A stretch of DNA of 57,334 nucleotides from Herpomyces periplanetae (GCA_009733715.1 WMKJ01000087.1:1-57334), one strand, 5' to 3'; shown: positions 43,814-55,361, counted from the stretch's first letter. Numbers and translations: made by a program. The notes: generated by a model not told the origin, from the sequence alone.

Positions 43814-46117
43814 TTAACCCGAGTAAGTGGGGTTGTTAAGAGAATCACGGTGGAATAATTCCCGAAGAGCCACGGTAGCATATTGACTAGAATCTAATGA
43901 GAATTGAACCGTAACGGCAAGGTATTGATGATTAGGAGATATTGAACAGGGGGGAGAAATGGGAATTTCTTGTAAAGGGTCCGAATAAGATTGAATAAAG
44001 TATGAAAGGTTTTGGGGTCGCACGATGAAGTGACGGTAAGCTCCGTTAAGTGAAAGTTGTCGCCAACTGTGACGCATGGAGGAGGGATCAAGATTTCCAG
44101 CTTCGGTAGAATTCATAAAGTCAGTATAGAAACCAGCGACATGATTGTCGGGATACATGATGTTATAACCGGGTAGAGGAAGGACTACATCGAAAATGGA
44201 ATATTTTCCTGAATCGATATCCTTTTGAGTTAACAAATGTATACTTAGATTGACTGACTGAGATGTCGCGGGATGAATGATAGGTTCTCCCACGTCATCA
44301 TAGATTAAATGATCAGATGATTTAACCGTTGAAGGATTTCCAAACTTGCGAGAGTTCAAAGAAAAGGATTCACTCTGTGCATCATCATCAGGCAACACCA
44401 AATTGACTTCAGAATCAAAAAGTGTATTGATGACGTCAGGGGATTTATCGCGGCTTCCTGACCCGATGAGGGGGGGCGGATTGGTGGAAGGAGCTTCAGC
44501 CCTATGGGGGGTGCACCTGCCGTCTTCAGGAGTGATTTCCCGATTCGGCCCAGCTTCTAGAATCTTTTCGAAAACCAGGTCGCCAGGTAAGAGTGCGGAG
44601 CCGTATCTTTCCCAACGCTTTGAAGAAACTTCATTCCAGATCCAACTTTGATAAGAGTGAATATACATTAACAGTAAATTGCGGGCGAGTTTACCCAATG
44701 CACCTTGGTAATCACGTTTCTGGGTTAACTTGTTAGTTTTTTCATCACGAAAGCCTAGATGTTTAATGAGACTTCGTTCTGCACAGTATCGACTGGGTAA
44801 TAAAGCTAGGACCTGGTCAGCATTTTCGCCGTTATTATCATGCCACAAGTTGAGAGCCGCGGCTCGTGATAGTCGATCATTTGGTCTATTTCGATTTGTT
44901 GATGCAGAGCTATTGTTAGCGGTGAATTTTGTATATTCCGAAATATCGTGATCGTCATATGCAAGGATTAATTCAATAGCGGCGCTGAATTCATTGCGTA
45001 GTAATTTCATGCCAATTTCGGGATTTTTATGTGCAAAAGTCCCAAAGCGTTGTAAGCCAAAGTAGTTTATAAACCCTGATTCGTTCAATCGTTTAACACC
45101 ATCGTTCATGAATTGGCGTAGTTGTTCAGTGTCGGCTATATCATTAATGCGACAGTCGCGTAATGTAATAGTAAATTCATTACCTTTTAAATCGCCCAAA
45201 GAGATTCCGTGATCAGAAATTTCAAAGTCGCCAATTCGGGCACACTTCAGCCGCTGTCCAACTTGCTCAAGGCGTTTCAGATCAATGCGATGTGCGCTCA
45301 TACGTTGTACAGTGATGGCCCGACGATCTTTTGTTCCAGCAAATCCGATTTTTTTAGTAGAAGTCCTCAGCTGACCCGATAAAAAGTTACAAATTTCCAT
45401 GGTATCCTTGTTTTCCTTGTACAGTGTGAAGTGAACGTATTCACCACCCTTTTCATTCCAACTTCGTTTTGCTGCTGTTCCTCGAAAGCCTGCACCTCCA
45501 GCCATAGATATAACAATAACATTTTCCGCGTTGGTCGTGCTACTAAGCTTACCATGGCCGAGTTTTCGTATTAGTGTGTGTACAATCGTACGCGTGGCTT
45601 TATCCTCGATAGTACAAGTGTGAACCTTTTCAAAATCACGAGCCCGCTTTTTTTTTTTCATGCTTGTCACTATTTCGGTATACAATTTGCCGATTCGCTT
45701 AGCACAATCATCCCCCAACTTTTGACACAATTCACTTAGATCCTGCTCCTTAATTTCTCTGGGAAAATTATACTCCATGGATTCATCAATATTATTAACG
45801 TTGCCATCATTATCATCTTTATCTATTTGAGTCGTACTCGACTTGGGAAAGCGTAAAATTTCACCAGATAAAAGTATTTCGTTAACACGAAAGTCTGAAT
45901 ATCTCTGTTTAAGTAAACCAGTAAAGACACCCTTTGGAAAACTTTCAACAAAACAACGTAAGCCAGCCTTTTCTTCATCACTAAATTTAGTCAGGGATAA
46001 AGTCTCCGAAACTGGCCCTTGCAAACGGGCTTTTTTGGTTGCCGACTCGTGAGAATGTAGTTCAGACTCATCCATTTCTACACGGTAAACCAGGGATAAA
46101 ATTTGCCCGGAGTTCAT
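43814..46117 (-). CDS. PUS7: Pseudouridine synthase PUS7 (TruD family)
   Basis: Converts uridine to pseudouridine in tRNA (position 13 and 35 in yeast), U2 snRNA and mRNA. Single exon, 767 residues from the ATG at 46117 (a second ATG at 46075 is possible). TruD motifs are GFAGTKDRRAITVQRMSA with the catalytic Asp near residue 264, GDLKGNEFTITLRDC, and INYFGLQRFGT. The later YQSWIWNEVSSKRWERYG and the C-terminal LPLPGYNIMYPDN belong to the same family. A charged insertion (KKKKRARDFEKVHT) and a Ser/Pro-rich insertion around residue 560 are eukaryotic extensions. Length is slightly above yeast Pus7. Confidence 0.93.
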   Translation of the reverse strand: MNSGQILSLVYRVEMDESELHSHESATKKARLQGPVSETLSLTKFSDEEKAGLRCFVESFPKGVFTGLLKQRYSDFRVNEILLSGEILRFPKSSTTQIDKDDNDGNVNNIDESMEYNFPREIKEQDLSELCQKLGDDCAKRIGKLYTEIVTSMKKKKRARDFEKVHTCTIEDKATRTIVHTLIRKLGHGKLSSTTNAENVIVISMAGGAGFRGTAAKRSWNEKGGEYVHFTLYKENKDTMEICNFLSGQLRTSTKKIGFAGTKDRRAITVQRMSAHRIDLKRLEQVGQRLKCARIGDFEISDHGISLGDLKGNEFTITLRDCRINDIADTEQLRQFMNDGVKRLNESGFINYFGLQRFGTFAHKNPEIGMKLLRNEFSAAIELILAYDDHDISEYTKFTANNSSASTNRNRPNDRLSRAAALNLWHDNNGENADQVLALLPSRYCAERSLIKHLGFRDEKTNKLTQKRDYQGALGKLARNLLLMYIHSYQSWIWNEVSSKRWERYGSALLPGDLVFEKILEAGPNREITPEDGRCTPHRAEAPSTNPPPLIGSGSRDKSPDVINTLFDSEVNLVLPDDDAQSESFSLNSRKFGNPSTVKSSDHLIYDDVGEPIIHPATSQSVNLSIHLLTQKDIDSGKYSIFDVVLPLPGYNIMYPDNHVAGFYTDFMNSTEAGNLDPSSMRHSWRQLSLNGAYRHFIVRPQNLSYFIQSYSDPLQEIPISPPCSISPNHQYLAVTVQFSLDSSQYATVALRELFHRDSLNNPTYSG

Positions 46118-46471
46118 CACCCAATGAAAGGGGTAGGACGCTGAAAGGTGAGGTTATAGTTTGTTAATTGTTTAAGGTTGCTGACCGACTTCACACTCTT
46201 CACCCCCTTCACACTTAACGTTTAATGGTTGACTGTCAATCATCGGTAGCCAGCTATCGATGGATATTATTCAAAGTTTCTCCCACAAGTGCCCAAATCC
46301 TTTACACGCTGACTCAGCAGTATATTTCGATCGTCAATTTCTACGTCCGACGTCCAAGTTATCGGGGAATAAGAAGCAAATAATCATTAGTTTAAATATG
46401 CGTAAAATGTACAATCAAGTGTTTTCCCGTTCTCTCTGGTATGATATTAAGTTCGAGGGAAGAGGAGAAGT
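46118..46471. other. ARP1 / PUS7 intergenic region
   Basis: 354 bases between two minus-strand genes: ARP1 3' end and PUS7 promoter. A TTGACTGTCAA dyad lies near 46231. Nothing else seen. Confidence 0.45.
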
Positions 46472-47787
46472 TCAAACAAATTTAGTGTGTATTATATCCG
46501 GATTATCTTGCCACTCATCTTTTTCCACCCACATTTTCTTAAAAGTACTCAATCCCGCCAAAATGCTTCCACCTGTCCAAGTTGTGTACTTTCGTTCGGG
46601 AGGTGCGTAAATTCGGATTTTCAAATCTTTAATGGCTAAACGTTGAATTTCGTGTAATAGTCGATCACCAAAACCCTTAGTTAGGGTTGAACCACCAGAT
46701 AAAACTATACTTCCGTAAAGGGATTTTCGCAAATCCATGTCGATTCGATTAATTGAATCAACGACAATTTGATGTACACCGGGATACTCTAATCCGACTA
46801 TTTCGGGATTAAATAAGATCTCGGGAGCGCGAAATCTTTCAGCACCAATCTGTAGGTAAGGGAGTTAGTTGATTTTGCACAAGGTAAAATTTGTGCAGAT
46901 TGGTAAAGAAATGGGGAGGATGCGCAAGGTTACCTTAATTTTTTGACCATCTGGCAAGGTGTATTGATACATTTTTTGTACACCACTACTGACCCATTCC
47001 TTTTCTTCGCGAACGGGATCAAGCGCAATGTAACTACAGGTTTCCTTGATTTTACGGACTTCTTCTTTCTCCGCGCTTGTATGAAAAACATAACCTGATT
47101 TACGTAGCAAAGTTTGTAAATGGTCCGTTACATCACGACCTGCAATGTCTATACGTCTTATGGCATTGGGAATTGCAAAGCCTTCGTATACAGGAACAGC
47201 GTGGGATACACCGTCACCTGAATCTAGTACGATACCAGTAGTTCGGCCTGATGCATATAATGATAAAACAGCTTGTACTGACGTGTACAAGGCTGGTACA
47301 TTGAATGTTTCGAATAAAATTTGAGCGGCAATATCACGATTTCGGCGTGGGTTTAGCGGGGCTTCGGTTAGTAAAACGGGATGCTGAAAGAAGGGTGAAT
47401 CATGATGGTTAACTTGGGTTTACAAAAGGATAAATCAATATAAAAAAATGGATAAAGAGGAATGGTTAAGTGATAGCTTACATCTTCACTAACAGCTTTC
47501 AACTCTTCCGAGTAAACATGCTGCCATATTCTCTCCATATCATCCCAGTCCGTTACAATTCCGTGTTCCAAAGGGTAGTTAATCTTGAGTAAACCTCTTG
47601 CTCTCTGAGCTCTTTCACCAATAAAAATATCACCTTCCATAGCACCGGCCAGGGCCCTGACGTGCTTAGTTCGACCGACGTATGAAGGGAAAAAACATTT
47701 TGGCGTATCTTCACCGGCGAAACCCGCTCGAATAGTACCACTGCCATTGTCCAGAACTACTGGCGTATTCAATAACCTCGATCCCAT
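46472..47787 (-). CDS. ARP1: Centractin, actin-related protein Arp1 of dynactin
   Basis: Forms the short filament of dynactin, the adaptor of cytoplasmic dynein for nuclear and organelle movement. Exons 47482-47787, 46934-47383 and 46472-46849, both introns phase 0 (GTAAGC..TTTCAG and GTAACC..CTACAG), give 377 residues, the same length as centractin. The nucleotide-binding loops are [18 protein letters not shown] and [20 protein letters not shown]. Arp1-type features are [40 protein letters not shown] and the end [14 protein letters not shown]. The start is the ATG at 47787 ([12 protein letters not shown]); the open frame extends upstream only through a TTG. Presence of dynactin argues for a filamentous or nucleus-moving fungus. 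Confidence 0.93.
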
Positions 47788-48797
47788 TACGAGCCCGTCG
47801 TCTCGATGATAGTCGCGAGACAATTTTTTGATTTTTTAAATAAATTAATTCACAATGCTTGATTAACATGTGTAGCTATTTTTCATGCCGCAACATTGCC
47901 TCAAGTATTTTGTAGAATATTTTTCCAAGAACCGAAATTTAGGTACTATAATTTTTTAGCAATTCCCTAATTTGTTGATTAAATAAAATGTTCTGTCTGC
48001 ACACTCTTTTGAAATAGAACTTGTAAATCCAACAAATTGACTGTGTCGTGATGTTCAAAATTTTCCTCATCTCGACCCGCGCCGCCACGCTAAAATCATC
48101 TGATCGGTGCCAAGACTTTTCTTTCCCCTTACGGATATACCATTTATCCGTGAATCTTATTGTATTGTCACGATAATGATGAGTAGGACTAAAGTGGACA
48201 AATGTATACATGGTAGAATATTGTAGAGTGGGATGTATGGGTTGTTTTTTTTACGAAATTACTATGAAATTTTTTACGCTATTGGAGGAAAATGTAAAAA
48301 GGGGAATTTTTGTGTACACACACACACACACACTTAAAAACAAATCAAATTATTCTTCAATCCCAGCCAAAGTCCCTTCCACTAACCTACGCTTCCCGTG
48401 ATCTGGTTAATCATCCTTGCGGAATTGCCTAAAACCGATTCCGGATGGCCATTGATCAGGTGACCAGAGCTTTAAAAGACGAAAGTTTGCCGCACAAAGG
48501 GGAAAATGGGCTGGCGAGATATTTCTCGATAACTTTTATCAATTCTTTTGTAGTTTTGGATTTTGGGGATATTTTGTGATAAGTTATGTGCTAGTTTGAT
48601 GATTCAACGGACTAGATTGTAATTTTGGAGCGTGGCTAGGCGTTCTTATGCGTCATAAACGGGTTAAGTTGACCGTGGGTAACGAGTTTACCGTGATCGT
48701 ATTCTGGCTACTTTGACATAAATTGCAATTTTTAACTATTAAAGAATCTTTAACTTTGATCAACTTATCTTGATCAATCAAATTTTTCAAAGTTATA
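47788..48797. other. Divergent promoter region of ARP1 and IMP dehydrogenase
   Basis: 1.01 kb without a gene. It contains the CA tract at 48311-48333 and, on the plus strand, pyrimidine-richer sequence near 48355-48440. Nothing else recognised. Confidence 0.5.
48311..48333. repeat. TG/CA alternating microsatellite
   Basis: 23 bases alternating purine and pyrimidine, mostly (CA)n, about 465 bases upstream of the IMP dehydrogenase start. Short tracts of this kind mutate in length and can adopt Z-DNA. Confidence 0.85.
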
Positions 48798-50862
48798 ATG
48801 TTACGCTCAACTAAAGATGAAGCTGCTGGCAGTTTGAAAAATATTTACTCAAAGCTTCCACCTCAAGATGCCACTCGGGCTATGGAGATTCTCAGGGAAA
48901 GTTATAGTGAAGCTGATGGCATTGGCGTAAATACTCTGATCAATTCAGTAGTTAACGGGGGCTTGACTTACAACGATTTTCTCATTCTTCCTGGTCATAT
49001 AAGTCAGTATTTATAGTGAACACGGTTGAATTGCTAATTTTGTACTATAGATGAACTTGAAAAGTTTTTAAACTAACACATGCATATATACCTCCTCACT
49101 GATATTAACTTATCTTGATAGACTTTCAAGCTAGTGAGGTTGACCTTGAAACGCCAGTTACACGCAAAATTTCCCTTAAAACACCCTTTCTTTCTTCACC
49201 CATGGACACAGTTACGGGCGCAAATTTAGCCATACACATGGCACTTTTGGGAGGATTGGGTGTAATTCATCATAATTGCTCGGCTGAAGAACAGGCAGAA
49301 ATGGTTCGTAAGGTTAAACGATATGAAAACGGATTTATTCTTGATCCCGTTGTTATATCACCTTCTACCAAAGTTCATGAAGTGATATCTCTTAAGAAAA
49401 AATGGGGTTTCGGGGGGTTTCCTGTTACGGGTAAGTTGAGAATTTTGAATTTACCGACTAGCAAAAATCTTTATTAGAGGAGGTTGATTGGTGAGGAGAG
49501 GTAAATGGATTAGTGTGGTAATGATGATACAATTTACTTTTACTTTTATATTAACTTTCGTTCTTCTGAACCAATGATAAATTGGTAGCTTGATGAATTG
49601 GTTTGCTGAAATATTTAATCCATTTTGGATACTTGGACTTTATACTGGAACTTGGTTTTGTCTACGTAAAGAAATTGGACTAATGAGAATTGGCACTATG
49701 CATAGAAACCGGTAGACTTAGATCACGTTTAGTGGGAATTGTCACTAATCGAGATATTCAATTTCACAATAATCTTGATGATACCGTGACGGAAGTTATG
49801 ACAACTAATCTGTTAACAGCCAAAACTGGTATTAAACTTGCAGATGCTAATGTTATCCTAAGACAGTCTAAAAAGGGAAAACTTCCCATTATCGATGAAG
49901 CAGGAAACTTATTGGCATTACTTTCACGATCGGATTTAACCAAGAACTTGAATTATCCCTTAGCATCTCAGTCGCCTCAGTCTAAGCAGTTACTGTCAGC
50001 AGCAGCTATTGGTACACGTGAAGAGGATAAAGTGCGATTAAAGTTACTTGTGGAGGCAGGGTTGGATATTGTGGTGTTGGATTCTAGTCAAGGTGATAGT
50101 ATATTTCAGATTGAGATGATTAAGTATGTTAAGTCTACGTATCCGAATCTTGAGGTTATCGGAGGAAATGTTGTAACACGAAGTCAAGCGGCATCGTTGA
50201 TATCAGCTGGAGTTGATGGACTGAGGGTAGGAATGGGATCAGGATCAGCTTGTATTACACAAGAGGTTATGGCAGTTGGAAGGCCGCAAGCTACAGCGGT
50301 GTATAATGTTGCGGAGTTTGCGAGTCGGTTTGGAATTCCGGTTATTGCAGATGGAGGGATTCAAAACGTGGGACAAATAGTGAAAAGTTTAGCATTGGGG
50401 GCTACAACCGTGATGATGGGAGGGTTATTGGCTGGAACGGTGGAATCACCAAGTGAATACTTTACAAGTCCAGAAGGGCAATTATTAAAAGCCTACCGGG
50501 GAATGGGGTCAATTGATGCGATGCAAGGAAAAGCGGCAACATCGAATACAACGAAAACGTCCAATAATAGTGAAACATCGTCAAATGCAGGAACGGCAAG
50601 GTACTTTAGTGAATGTGATAAATTGCTTGTAGCGCAAGGAGTTAGTGGATGTGTGGCAGATCGAGGTAGTTTGAACAAGTTTATACCGTATTTAATAGCA
50701 GGTGTACAGCATAGTTTGCAGGATATTGGAGTTAGGAGTCTGTTGGAGTTGCGAGATAAAACCCGACTAGGTGAGGTTCGCTTTGAGATGCGATCGACGA
50801 ATGCTCAGATGGAGGGGAACGTTCACGGATTACATTCGTATGAGCGCAAATTGTATTCGTAG
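48798..50862 (+). CDS. IMD: Inosine-5'-monophosphate dehydrogenase
   Basis: Rate-limiting enzyme of guanine nucleotide synthesis: IMP + NAD to XMP + NADH, cytosolic tetramer. Exons 48798-49002, 49122-49430 and 49706-50862 give 556 residues; introns GTCAGT..GATAG and GTAAGT..CATAG close in frame. Motifs in order: [38 protein letters not shown]-pair region with IVTNRDIQF and [32 protein letters not shown], and the catalytic loop [12 protein letters not shown] with Cys near residue 354. [20 protein letters not shown] and [13 protein letters not shown] follow. The mobile flap has a Ser/Thr/Asn-rich insertion (about residues 447-468) before ARYFSECDK. The second intron (275 nt) interrupts the CBS region. 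It converges on BRE2 with only 36 bases between stop codons. Confidence 0.95.
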
Positions 50863-50898
50863 ATATGATAAGGTAGAATATTTTTAATGGGATAAGAC

Positions 50899-52499
50899 TT
50901 AACCGTCATTTTCACCCTGAGTACTTGACTTTTGTAGGCGTGGAGTTTTGGATCGCTGAGCATGACGGGTGTCTATTACGTAGAAGGTAGCTTCATCAAT
51001 GACATCCCAGACAACATCTTCCGCAATTTGTAGCGCAAAAACTTCCGAAAAGGGTTTGAGAGAAGAGATATAGCAATCCAGACATTCCGAAAGTGTAGAA
51101 AGCGCTTCTAAACGGCAAAAATAAGCAAAAATCCTGCTACCCGCCAACCCGAAATTCAACCGGAAAAGGCACGTGCAGCCCGCAAAAACATTGGTCCGCA
51201 AGAGGCGGTGCGGGCTGCGCCCCACAAGCAAAACTTACCGGGCTTAGTAATGGACAGGTCAGGTGGGGGGAAGCGGAAGGACGGGCCGAAGTTAACGCGG
51301 GCGATGCCTCCGTAATAGCAGGAAACGGCGGGAAAGTAACCGAGATTTCCATCGTCAAGTTGGGATCGATGGCAAGCGGCAGAATCAGAATCAAGTTCAA
51401 GGCCACGGGGGTTTTGAGCATGTTGGGGTCGTCGAGTGCACGATGCAGGAGGTAAAAAGGCCAATAAATCGGTAAAGGCGGTTCCGGCCAATTGACCATT
51501 TTTCCATACACGAATATAGGATCCAGGCAAGGTACGTAGACATGGGCTAGGGTGATCAACACAGGGAACTATGGGAGGTGGAATTGGACTTCTTTCACTA
51601 TAGGCTTCCATTGGTCGTAAAGGTTGATACTCAAATGATTCAAAGTATGATAAACCGCGGAATGATACGGGAATTCTATCCCTCACTATATTATGAATGC
51701 GTTTAACGTGTAAATCTTTTTTACTAGTTTTATGAGTTTCTGTCGGGGATACTTGAGTAAAGTTTGAACCATTTACAATATCTTGATGAAGATTTAAATC
51801 GGGTAAACATATTTCAAGACCGATAACATCACCCTCGTATAAACGATCCCACATTATATTATCACTAATGTTTTCCTGAGTTGCACTTTGTACGGCAAAT
51901 TTTCTCGGTCGTGAACAATGCATAGCATCAAACCGTACATCAGTTATCCCATAACTATACGAATCAAATCCAACTGGACAATCAAGCCAAGCTTCACGTC
52001 TAGCAAATCCCATACGAACGTGTGGTGTAGCAGTGGTGGTAAGAGTAACATTATCATCATTATCTCGTGAAGTAGGACGACGTACTTGACCGCGTAATAT
52101 GCAAACTTCGTAAAAATATCGTCCTTGTCTGGCACATACATTAGCCCGAGATGTTCGCCATCCTGCTGTATTGGTTACTATACACCCGCTGGTATCAAAG
52201 CGCATTAATTTATTACTATCTTCAAAGTTAAGTCGTGCCCCGTACGGCCGAACTTCCGTACGTCGAAAGTACTGCTTATGTCGAAACCCCGGATCTGCTA
52301 TACACAAATTATAACGGTATCCACGTACATTTTGTGCGTGATCCAGTACACGAAATAATTCATGTTGCCCGTCTGGTGTGTAGATTGCATGAGGTTCACA
52401 TCCCACAAATTGTGTATCACGAGGTGCTTCAAAATCACTTGCTTTAGGCCTCAATAAAGCATACCTCGACGGTAATTTTATACTACTATCATTCTGCAT
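50899..52499 (-). CDS. BRE2: COMPASS subunit Bre2/Ash2 (SPRY domain)
   Basis: Subunit of the Set1/COMPASS histone H3K4 methyltransferase in the nucleus. Exons 51239-52499 and 50899-51107 (intron GTAAGT..TTTAG, phase 1) give 489 residues. The SPRY domain carries AGWRTSRANVCARQGRYFYE, HVRMGFARREAWLDCPVGFD, SYSYGITDV and YEGDVIGLEICLP, then FPAVSCYYGGIARVNFGP. The spliced end QIAEDVVWDVIDEA is the conserved C-terminal Ash2 motif. Reading through the intron would instead end at 51156, replacing that motif. The intron itself is GC-rich and holds a hairpin. The start is the ATG at 52499, ahead of which the frame has only a TTG. No PHD or winged-helix region is seen, as in yeast Bre2. Confidence 0.9.
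51175..51218 (-). other. Hairpin inside the BRE2 intron
   Basis: GCAGCCCGCA (51175-51184) and TGCGGGCTGC (51209-51218) are perfect inverted repeats of 10 bp, with a second stem CCGC/GCGG (51196-51199 with 51205-51208) nested inside. In an otherwise AT-rich sequence the intron is GC-rich here. It could influence splicing or be an intronic RNA; no snoRNA box motifs were recognised. Confidence 0.7.
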
Positions 52500-52918
52500 T
52501 ACGTTCCCTTTAACTTGTAGCAAATCGCTTGAATTTATTTAACAAACTTAAAAATGTCCATTCCTTAACCTTTAGTTCTATTTTTCCCTTTTCATTAAAA
52601 CTTTCTTCCCCATCCCCTTTCCCTCCATTACCTAATCTGTACACTTGTATTCTTTTTCCCCGTTTAGAATAATCTTTATCTGGTTCACGATAAGGGGGAA
52701 AAAATGCAAAAAAATTCCCCCTGAATTCCAAGGCAAATTGATAATGTGAAAACTCAAAGATTCGTACATCTTGTCTGATCTATTTATACCTAAGTACATG
52801 CATAAAACTCCATTTATCCACCATGGCTAATGGTGCAACGAATCTTCCCTGATAAACTTTAAACTATCGTGAAAATGCTCAATACCCTTCACAATTCAAT
52901 TGTATAATTTACTTCTTT
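52500..52918. other. LAS17 / BRE2 intergenic region
   Basis: 419 bases. The part next to BRE2 (52550-52680) is pyrimidine-rich on plus, so purine-rich in the BRE2 sense. No gene or motif recognised. Confidence 0.45.
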
Positions 52919-55054
52919 TCACCAATCATCTGTACTATCCTCATCATCGCTATCACGCACTTTAGTCTTTCGTCTTGCTAATTCTCTTGCCAATGCTCCT
53001 GCCATTCCCTCCATTGGGGAAACTTCTTGGGTTCCTGATACTGAGGTTGCTCGCTGTCCATTAACTATAACTTGACTACGATCATTCTTTTCCGAATCAG
53101 ATACTTTGCGTAGCTTAGTACCCGTACGTATCGATGATAAGAACGTTTCTCGATCCGGTAGACCTACCGTATGCATTCCACCTCCTACTTTGCACATCGT
53201 TTTATCAGCTGCTTCGTTAGCATCACCATTGATGGTGCATCCACCTACTTGACTACTTGTTGATAGTGGCATTGGTGGAGGCGGTGGTGGTGGTGGTGGT
53301 GGTGGAGGTGGTGGTACAGAACTTGGTGGAAGTGTTCCACCTGTCGCTGGTGATGCTAATTGTGCCTCAGGAGGTGCACTGATGTTAATCTGTGGTAGAT
53401 GCGCAAACGTTGCAATCGTTGGCGCTGGCGCTGATGGTAATGGTGGAGGAGGAGGTGGTGGTGGTGGGGGGGGTGGAGGAGGTGCTAATGACAACTCTTT
53501 GCCGGATGAAGTAGTGTATGATTGCTGGGATATTCCTGTACTAGCTCCTGACAATCCAGGCTGCGCTAATTGACCATTACTATCACTCGTCGATAAGCTA
53601 CTCATTCTTGGATTTTCTGTCAAAGTTGGGAATGTTGAACTAGTCGACACCGACTGACTTGCTAGAGACGCTCGACCCGGGATCATCCCCGACCCAACCT
53701 GAATATTATCAGAACTCCCACGAAAAGTAACCGGTACTGGTGGTTGACCTGGGGGCAAAGGCGGTGGTGCAGTTGGTGGCTTAGGTGGAGGTATTCTTCT
53801 CCCCAAATTCGCACCATCCCGAGAAGGCGGAGGCGGAGGCGGAGGATGATGATGCAATGGTAATGCAGTAACGGTCAACGGATTCGTTGCAACCTGAGGT
53901 CGCATGTGACCCAAAGAACTTGCATCAAACGAACCAGTAATAGGAATTTTTGGAGGCCGAGGCGGTGGGGGTGTTGGTACATCAACATTTGTAGCCGAAG
54001 ATGATCTCGGCCGTGATGGTAACGCAGGCGTTAGAAATGTTGAACTCGTCGATGACGTAGTCGAATTGAAATTATGAGTTTGCCGATGTCGTGACGGCGG
54101 AGGTGCCGGAGGAACTGGCGGTTCGTGATTTCTAGGGGGTGATGATGAGGCTGACCTTTTATCAATGATCCCGCGTCTAGCTGCCGGTGGTACCGGTGGA
54201 GCTTTACGAGGCGGACCGGATGATTGAACTGGCTGTGATGTCGTACCCGTTCGTTGGGCTAACCAGTCCCGAATAAAATCAGCATTATCATTAATTTGAT
54301 CATCCGAGATTCCAAGCGCACGTAATTCATCAAGAATTTTTTTATCAAGCCCAACCTGTGTAGACGATGTCATGCGGAGCGCTACAGATGGTGGTCCATG
54401 TTGTGAAGGAAGCGTAGGCGGTGGTGGAGGTGGAGGTGGAGGGGGAGGTGGAGGCGGCGACGGCGGGGGAGGGGGAGATACCAAAGGTGGAGGAGGGGAT
54501 GGTTCATGATGCGTTTGATGATTCCGGGTTCCACTGAATAAACTACTAAATAGACCAGCAGGTGAGATATGAGAATTCGAATCATGGGACGATGGTTTAA
54601 TCAGATGGTTATCAATTAAATCGGGAGAATTTAGAGAACGAAAAGGTTTCGAACGTGTATTCCGATGGGCATTTTTTTCACGATCGTCAACCTTTTTCTT
54701 GAAAGTTTTAGCCTCTTTTTCACTAGCAAATGATAAGGCGGCTTGACACTGTTCAATTTCAAATGTATGAAAAAATGTTCGATCTTGACTATAAACAAAT
54801 GATTCATAAATTTCGTAATCCCAAATAATTCCTCGGTTAGCCGGCGATATATCGACCAATTTGAGCCAGAATGTATTTCCCACCAAATCATTGGCCAAAG
54901 CTATAGCACCTTGTAGTCCTGTGTATGTCCATTTATCACGATCAGGATAAGCAACGTACAAGCGAGCCACGGCGACGGCGTGAATTTTGTTTGACGGTTT
55001 AGGAACATTTCGCTTAACCGTTTGCTTATCTTCATCCGACAATATTGATGGCAT
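52919..55054 (-). CDS. LAS17: WASP-family actin nucleation promoter Las17/Wsp1
   Basis: Activates the Arp2/3 complex at endocytic actin patches. Single exon, 711 residues from the ATG at 55054 (the upstream in-frame codon is GTG). The WH1/EVH1 domain spans residues ~1-125 (KIHAVAVARLYVAYPDRDKW, FFHTFEIEQCQAALSFASEK). A first polyproline run precedes a GTPase-binding-like segment at about 231-268 (VGLDKKILDELRALGISDDQ). Several long polyproline tracts follow, suited to SH3 proteins and profilin. A WH2 motif lies at about 630-652 (DRETFLSSIRTGTKLRKV) and the acidic Arp2/3-binding end is DSDDEDSTDDW with the terminal Trp. All parts of a working WASP are present. It is divergent from malate synthase. 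Confidence 0.93.
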   Translation of the reverse strand: MPSILSDEDKQTVKRNVPKPSNKIHAVAVARLYVAYPDRDKWTYTGLQGAIALANDLVGNTFWLKLVDISPANRGIIWDYEIYESFVYSQDRTFFHTFEIEQCQAALSFASEKEAKTFKKKVDDREKNAHRNTRSKPFRSLNSPDLIDNHLIKPSSHDSNSHISPAGLFSSLFSGTRNHQTHHEPSPPPPLVSPPPPPSPPPPPPPPPPPPPPTLPSQHGPPSVALRMTSSTQVGLDKKILDELRALGISDDQINDNADFIRDWLAQRTGTTSQPVQSSGPPRKAPPVPPAARRGIIDKRSASSSPPRNHEPPVPPAPPPSRHRQTHNFNSTTSSTSSTFLTPALPSRPRSSSATNVDVPTPPPPRPPKIPITGSFDASSLGHMRPQVATNPLTVTALPLHHHPPPPPPPSRDGANLGRRIPPPKPPTAPPPLPPGQPPVPVTFRGSSDNIQVGSGMIPGRASLASQSVSTSSTFPTLTENPRMSSLSTSDSNGQLAQPGLSGASTGISQQSYTTSSGKELSLAPPPPPPPPPPPPPPLPSAPAPTIATFAHLPQINISAPPEAQLASPATGGTLPPSSVPPPPPPPPPPPPPPMPLSTSSQVGGCTINGDANEAADKTMCKVGGGMHTVGLPDRETFLSSIRTGTKLRKVSDSEKNDRSQVIVNGQRATSVSGTQEVSPMEGMAGALARELARRKTKVRDSDDEDSTDDW

Positions 55055-55361
55055 TGTTAAACCAAAACTGTGCACGTTTGATAAAGCATGAAACTAAAAT
55101 TCTCGGTAAACTTGCGTATAATCATCAACCCAATTTAGTTAATTCCCATGGAAAATGTCTGTTTATACGCGTTAACCTCCTTAAAAAATCTGTACACACA
55201 CTTAAACCGAAATATAAAATGCCACAAGTTAGTCCAGGAGAAATCTCGCGTACATCTCCCAAACAAATAAATCAAACCAAACCCCAAAAAATCAATTCCC
55301 ATCGTGTCGCTACTAAAATCTTCCAAACTCGACCTTGAAAATATGTATAGTCATGTGACTG

